A stretch of 64,000 bases of DNA from Hofstenia miamia. Taxonomy: Eukaryota > Xenacoelomorpha > Acoela. Made by a program: the position numbers and the translations under genes. The notes below the pieces were generated by a model. It was not told where the DNA came from. It made no database searches and saw only the letters and a program-made list of their open reading frames with translations. The number at the start of each line of letters is the position of its first letter. Within the stretch, counting starts at the first letter, position 1. Location: contig SCFE01000068.1 in assembly GCA_004352715.1 (NCBI GenBank), positions 1,312,884 through 1,376,883 on the forward strand, written 5' to 3'. This document shows, piece after piece, positions 58,641-64,000 of the stretch.

Positions 58641-58902
58641 TGGACTGTAGAGGCTTAAAATTTGTTATAAATGTGTTAAGAGGGATTGATATATTTTCAT
58701 TCATTTCCCTTGTCAATGTATGGATGGAGGAAACAGTGGAGTTAATAGTAGATGGACCTAACAGTGAAAAAAGGTTTCCTCTTTTTAAAGAAGAAGCATA
58801 TTATATTATAAAGATAGTGTGGTTTTTAATTTCTAAGAAGTTTTTTAAAAACATTCATTGCTAAACTTTATGAAAATAGTTTTCATTATTAACAATTTTA
58901 GT

Positions 58903-59606
58903 GTAGAGTCACTCAGGGCCCCTATTTTATTTATTTCAATTATTTCTGATTAATTTGGATCTCTAGATTAGTTATTACATCATCATGACAAAATGATTGC
59001 TGCAATCCATTTATCAATTTATTATTGTTTATTTCTTTGTATTTTTGAGTGCAGTTTTATGATCCTTTTATATTTGCCTCTCTCAATCTGAGTCATATGT
59101 ATTATTGCTTGTTTAATTTGTGAGGAAATTTCATGCAATGTTTTGTAAACACAGGTAATAATTCACTGAAATTGTTATAAATATGTGGGAGAACTGTAGT
59201 GATTGTATAATATAATTTGTCTCACTTCAATAATGTTTGATCTTTTTTTATTTATCTATATGCTAACCCCATTTAGGTCTTTATGGATTTTTATATAATA
59301 AATCTTGCTTAAGATCTGGCAATAATTTGGGAGTTACTACACAAGTGTCTGGGGCAAAAACTAGCCCCTTAACAATTGGCAGCCCAAATCATGGTCACTT
59401 TAGGTTAGAGCTACCTGTATGTGCAGGGAATAACATCATTTAATTTGATCATTTCATTTTGTACATGCTCTTAATAGCAACACACTGCAAATATACTATG
59501 CTGTTGGCAAATGTGAATGCACAGTGATTATGTGCCTTTTGATTTATTATTTATTTACATGAGCTGAGATAATAGAACTCTGAGATAAATTGTTTATTGA
59601 GCTAGA
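58903..59606 (+). repeat. Solo LTR in the opposite orientation
   Basis: It starts tgtagagtcactcagggccc and ends at gtttattgagctaga. It contains cccaaatcatggtcacttta and atgagctgagataa, in the order seen on the minus strand of the gypsy LTRs. No internal element sequence adjoins it, so it is a solo LTR of the same family. Confidence 0.8.
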
Positions 59607-61126
59607 AATTTTTTTTAGAGACATGAGCTCCAGCAGAAGCTAAAATAGTATAAAATTTTACCACTCCCAATATTCTTATATAAATGTAATAGCATAAACT
59701 ATTAGTGCAAAGCAAAGTGCTATAATGATGTTGATTTTGGCAGGAAAATAAAGTCTATTAATCTTTATCTGTCCTGGTTAACCATAGCAATTCACTTGCT
59801 AGGATGGGATGAATTGTTTTTTAATGATCAAGAGTGGAAATTTGATTTAAGCCAATTCATAGCATGAGTTTACATGTATTTTGAGGAGATGTTCATTATT
59901 TTATTGCATAACATATTTTGCCAAGTTGAATTTTGCATGTATTGACAATAAGTTATGCATAGTATTATTGGTTGCTACTTTAAATGGATACAACATTTCT
60001 CAAAAGAATACTAAATATATTAAAAAGAACTCCAAATTTCTCAAAATGGATGCTGTTGTTGCTGAGCAACAAAGGCTTTAGCCAATTAAATTGGTAAAAT
60101 ATCATTTTTATGTAATGGCATTTAGACACAGATTTTTTTGACAGTGTGCTTTATGTCATGCAAAATATTGTGGCCCAAAAAAACTACAATAATAAATATA
60201 TTAAATAAGTAGAAATAGCAAAAATACATTTCTATGTTCATTGAGTTAAAACAGTTGTTTAAAAAGTATTCAAATATTTGATGTCCCATCAAGTTGTTGT
60301 CCCTTATGCACCCTCTTAATCAGTATCTGTTTTGAGATATTTGTATTTATTTTGAGAAGCATTGTATCCATATAAAGTACCAACTGGTATTATTCTCTTC
60401 CTTTTTACATTTCTGATGTTTTGACTTTTGTGTCATGATTTAGAGGGAGCCATAGCCAGCTCTTCCTCTCTTAAGTGGCTCTACTGCTCCCAACAGAGCT
60501 TCTGTAAGCAGCTGTATGCTGTACTGAAAATAGCAAACAAGTGCTGTTTAAAAATTACATTAATTAATCCACATTGTCATGTTATCTGTGTTTTCACAAA
60601 ATATAAATGTTTTTCAATCCCTTCAACTGCTCATTAAGATAATTGCAGTGCCAATTAGTCACAATCCACATTGATATATATGTGGAATATCCCCATGTCA
60701 AGTATTAAGATTAATTAAATATAAAAAAGGTTCATTGAAGGCATTAAAAAAATTTGAAAACTAGTTGTAAGTGCAATATTGGTGTCTATTTGTTCAATAT
60801 TTTTGCATGATCAAACTGTCAATAAGACTGAGTGTAAACCCCCTGTTCCTATCCTTGCAATGTCTATGAATTTTTATTTATTCTATCTAAGGATTAAGTT
60901 AAAGTATATCAAAGCTGCTAAAAGCTCTGCTAATGGACTAATATTTTCATAACACATTAAAAATAGACATCAAAACACATCTTTTGTTCTGGGTTATCTT
61001 CACAATGTTTGAAAGTTTCTTAGATGCATATAACTATAAAATTTTAATGTTTTTTCTTGTAAAATTGCTTGCTAGTTGTTTGTTTAGTCATATTCATCAA
61101 ACATAATTTAGATTGTCTGTTAAGCC
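59607..61126. other. CpG-poor stretch without recognised genes
   Basis: Short plus-strand frames (59881-60081, 60428-60637) have no motif or splice support. Confidence 0.45.
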
Positions 61127-61191
61127 CATGCTACATGAACAACTTTTGTTGCCAATTTTTGTTGGCCAATGAAAATTGTTCATGTAGCACC
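61127..61191. repeat. Palindromic MITE-like repeat, family A, CpG-decayed copy
   Basis: The left arm catgctacatgaacaactttt and the right arm attgttcatgtagcac are near-perfect inverted copies. It is the same family as 24393-24570, but every CG there is TG or CA here. Confidence 0.75.
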
Positions 61192-61309
61192 CCTCTTCCA
61201 CAATAAAAATAGGGAGTAATTATCTAGACTAAAGTTGTTTGTTCAGTCCAACTAAAGAACTAACATATACAAAAATATATTGAAAATTTGAAAACAATAT
61301 GCATTATAA

Positions 61310-61440
61310 AAATTACGAACCTAAATTGTACCAATAACTTTACGAACTTATATTTTATGAACATAAATATACGAACAGATATTACGAACAAGTATTTACG
61401 AACATATATTATACGAACATATTTACTACGAACTTATGCA
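61310..61440 (+). repeat. TACGAAC tandem repeat
   Basis: Seven TACGAAC copies plus one TATGAAC, spaced about 12-28 bp apart by A/T-rich spacers such as atatatt. It sits right at the edge where CpG returns. Confidence 0.85.
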
Positions 61441-62099
61441 GCACTCCCGATTCAAAAACCGATTTAGAGAATGTAATAGTAATACACAACAAACATAAAA
61501 CTGAAGATAATTGTAGTTTAGTTTGAAAGATATACTTAAGTAAACAAGTTTAGATATTTCTTTTAATTTTCGTTCAAATAATGTTTTAAAATGAATAAAT
61601 GATTGGTGTCAATTTGTAGTATATTTCTTCTTCAAGCATTAGAAAAGATTCTAATTTTTTCAAATAAAAAAATTTGACATGAATTTTTTTCAATACCTTC
61701 ATAACTACTTTTTTCAACCTATGCCGCTAGAAATACACAGAGCCCTCAACCGCAATTGCAGGTGACGTGAGGCTCTAAAGCATACTTTTATTAACAATTT
61801 TGACGAAGAAATTTTATGCATGCAATCTTCTTCTAATTGTACAAACCAGCAATATTCGTATTTGGGGTGTCTAAAAAGTTCTCGCACTCGTTTAAGAAAT
61901 CACAAAAATTGCAACTGTTTTGGGCTAAAATGTGTTTTTTTTCAAAGGAAAAAAACTTAAAAACTGTTTCAGGCCAGTTTATTAAACTGTGGAATGTCTT
62001 GAAGTACATTTCAGATATGGTTTTACTAATGATAGAGTAAGTTTTATTTCAATTAATCTATTATTATGCATATTTTAAAATATATACGCACACAACAAC
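61441..62099. other. Spacer before the second gypsy remnant
   Basis: CpG is present again. A 67-codon frame at 61837-62040 has no recognisable motif. Confidence 0.4.
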
Positions 62100-63340
62100 A
62101 AGCTAGTACATTTTCAAAATTTTATTTATCCTCTGTACATCCTCCTCAGCCAAATATGATCTAAGGGGAATTTTCTGGAATAAATTTTCAGCTATGTATA
62201 TTGACACATCGACCACTCTGTAATACTAAAAACTGATTACTAGTGTGATCAACAACAGCACGATTACTGAATGGGGTGAACATTTGATTCTGCCAATTAA
62301 TGATATTAAATCATTCATTTTTGCTGCATGCAATACCTCTTTTATTGTTGACCATCTTCTGTAGGAGTTCGTATCCGTCCTACTGCGCTTCCATTAATAA
62401 ACAATTTTAGACATCGTTATACATTCTATTAATAACATACACCGCTTTTGATAAATGGTCTTACCAATTTCCATTGAAGCAGGAAATGCTTTTACAACAG
62501 GAGAAGCAGTAATCAAAACTAGATGTGTTGCTTCCAACTATCATGCGGCATGATCAATCATAGTTAATACAAATCGAAATTCATCCGACTGTGTAGGTAG
62601 TGGACCTATTAAATCCACAAAAAGAAATAGTGGTTCTAAATTCTGTTGATTTGGCAACGAACTATAATCAACCCGCATCTACATATAATTTTTCATCTTC
62701 AAACAAATTCCTTTGTTACTTCTTTAATTACTCTACCAAGATTTTGGCACCAATATTGAATTGGAAATCTAGTCTACCTTTATTTGCGTAAAAGTGGCCA
62801 TCGTCGTGATATATCTTGATTACGCGGTTAACCTCATGACGCGGAACTATTATTTTACCAAAGAAACACAAAAGGCCTTCTTTGTCAATCTTGAAAGCAT
62901 TAGTATTTCAATGAATTTATCAATAATTTCAAAATTTACATCAGCACATACCTCAAACAAAGTGCATCAACAATAAATTCAGGATTTAATTTTGAATGAC
63001 TCATACTCCAAATTAAGCATGTAAGATGATTCTGCAAATTGTTCTATGGGAAAATCAAAATCTTTTAAAAATTCGGGGATATCTCGCAAGCCTTTATTAT
63101 TTTCAGGGTATTTGTCTATATAAGTCCATTTCTTCTCAATATGAATGAGGAAGCCTACACGCCGGCTTTTGACAGAATGACCATTTGTGATAATCACATT
63201 TGCAGTTATACGAGTTCGTCCTACATTAAATTCACTCTGAGGAAATCTTTATATTCAATTGATGTCTTCTTTAAAAACTCTCTCACATTTGCCTGTTTAT
63301 TATACAGTTTAATTAGTTTAAGTAACATGGTTGGAACGAG
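62100..63340 (-). pseudogene. Second gypsy-type integrase remnant
   Basis: On the minus strand, at about 62822-62778, is VIKIYHDDGHFYANKG, the HHCC zinc-finger start of Ty3/gypsy integrases. The catalytic core begins at about 62655 with FLFVDLIGPLPTQSDEFRFV and LTMIDHA, followed by stops and THLVLITASPVVKAF. Upstream, 63197-62979 is an open segment (GHSVKSRRVGFLIHIEKKW onward) that may be the linker from RNase H. It clearly differs from the 44-54 kb element and retains CpG. The 5' part of the element lies beyond the window. Confidence 0.72.
62572..63183. repeat. 612-bp block repeated at 63389-64000 (probable assembly duplication)
   Basis: A constant offset of 817 bp after the single N at 63388. 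The copy runs to the window edge, so its full length may be greater. The integrase region therefore appears twice. Confidence 0.9.
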
Positions 63341-64000
63341 GAAGAACACTGTGACCGAGGAAGACGAGGGCTCGTTGCATCTGGTCANAATCGAAATTCA
63401 TCCGACTGTGTAGGTAGTGGACCTATTAAATCCACAAAAAGAAATAGTGGTTCTAAATTCTGTTGATTTGGCAACGAACTATAATCAACCCGCATCTACA
63501 TATAATTTTTCATCTTCAAACAAATTCCTTTGTTACTTCTTTAATTACTCTACCAAGATTTTGGCACCAATATTGAATTGGAAATCTAGTCTACCTTTAT
63601 TTGCGTAAAAGTGGCCATCGTCGTGATATATCTTGATTACGCGGTTAACCTCATGACGCGGAACTATTATTTTACCAAAGAAACACAAAAGGCCTTCTTT
63701 GTCAATCTTGAAAGCATTAGTATTTCAATGAATTTATCAATAATTTCAAAATTTACATCAGCACATACCTCAAACAAAGTGCATCAACAATAAATTCAGG
63801 ATTTAATTTTGAATGACTCATACTCCAAATTAAGCATGTAAGATGATTCTGCAAATTGTTCTATGGGAAAATCAAAATCTTTTAAAAATTCGGGGATATC
63901 TCGCAAGCCTTTATTATTTTCAGGGTATTTGTCTATATAAGTCCATTTCTTCTCAATATGAATGAGGAAGCCTACACGCCGGCTTTTGACAGAATGACCA

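Noticed and set aside
61310-61440. CRISPR-like array
   Set aside because: The repeated unit is only 7 bp with irregular A/T spacers in a eukaryotic genome; this is a minisatellite.
62600-63793. Plus-strand frames of 60-63 codons present twice
   Set aside because: They are antisense to the integrase remnant and duplicated only by the assembly.
1-64000. tRNA, rRNA, riboswitch or prokaryote-type operon features
   Set aside because: None recognised on either strand; sequence character is eukaryotic throughout.

Overview
This is animal, probably invertebrate, nuclear DNA; I cannot name the species. It is AT-rich, with long introns, GT-AG splice sites, (TA)n microsatellites, and decayed Tc1/mariner, pogo-like, MITE, Penelope-like and Ty3/gypsy elements. 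There are no operons, CRISPR arrays, rRNA or tRNA genes that I can recognise. It is a draft assembly: three larger N gaps, an 11-N gap and many single-N joins, several flanked by nearly exact duplicate blocks of 270-1145 bp. These look like contig overlaps that were never merged.

Layout. (1) Bases 385-25669, minus strand: one multi-exon gene reconstructed from splice sites. Ten coding exons fit one continuous reading frame and predict about 491 residues, Ser/Thr-Pro-rich and mostly disordered-looking, start Met at 25575. I do not recognise the family. Its introns hold a deleted Tc1 (about 4.9-5.9 kb), a mariner remnant (10.8-11.3 kb), a pogo-like terminus (14.3 kb), and a 5'-half Tc1 with a spliceosomal-type intron interrupted by a 420-bp palindrome-tipped MITE (22.5-23.9 kb). 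(2) 29.5-32.3 kb: two near-identical copies on either side of a 1000-N gap, probably two haplotypes, differing by an indel of about 300 bp. (3) 32.9-35.0 kb: a decayed minus-strand coding region bracketed by repeats of a CTCGCGCT(C/T)AGTA motif; this may be an undescribed mobile unit. (4) 35.8-38.2 kb: Penelope-like reverse transcriptase and GIY-YIG fragments. (5) About 37.9-61.3 kb: an extreme CpG desert holding a decayed gene of unknown family, a minus-strand Ty3/gypsy element with several LTR copies, another RT scrap, an inverted solo LTR and diverged tandem repeats. (6) 61.3-64 kb: normal CpG returns, with a TACGAAC tandem repeat and a second gypsy-type integrase remnant.

The strongest biological signal is the compositional mosaic. 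To the left and right CpG is near expectation, but for about 23 kb it is almost absent. A palindromic repeat family has members on both sides of the divide, and the member inside the desert carries TG/CA where the outside members carry CG. That is what long-term germline CpG methylation of one domain would leave. No functional multi-gene system was found; apart from the unnamed minus-strand gene, nearly everything recognisable is a decayed mobile element.
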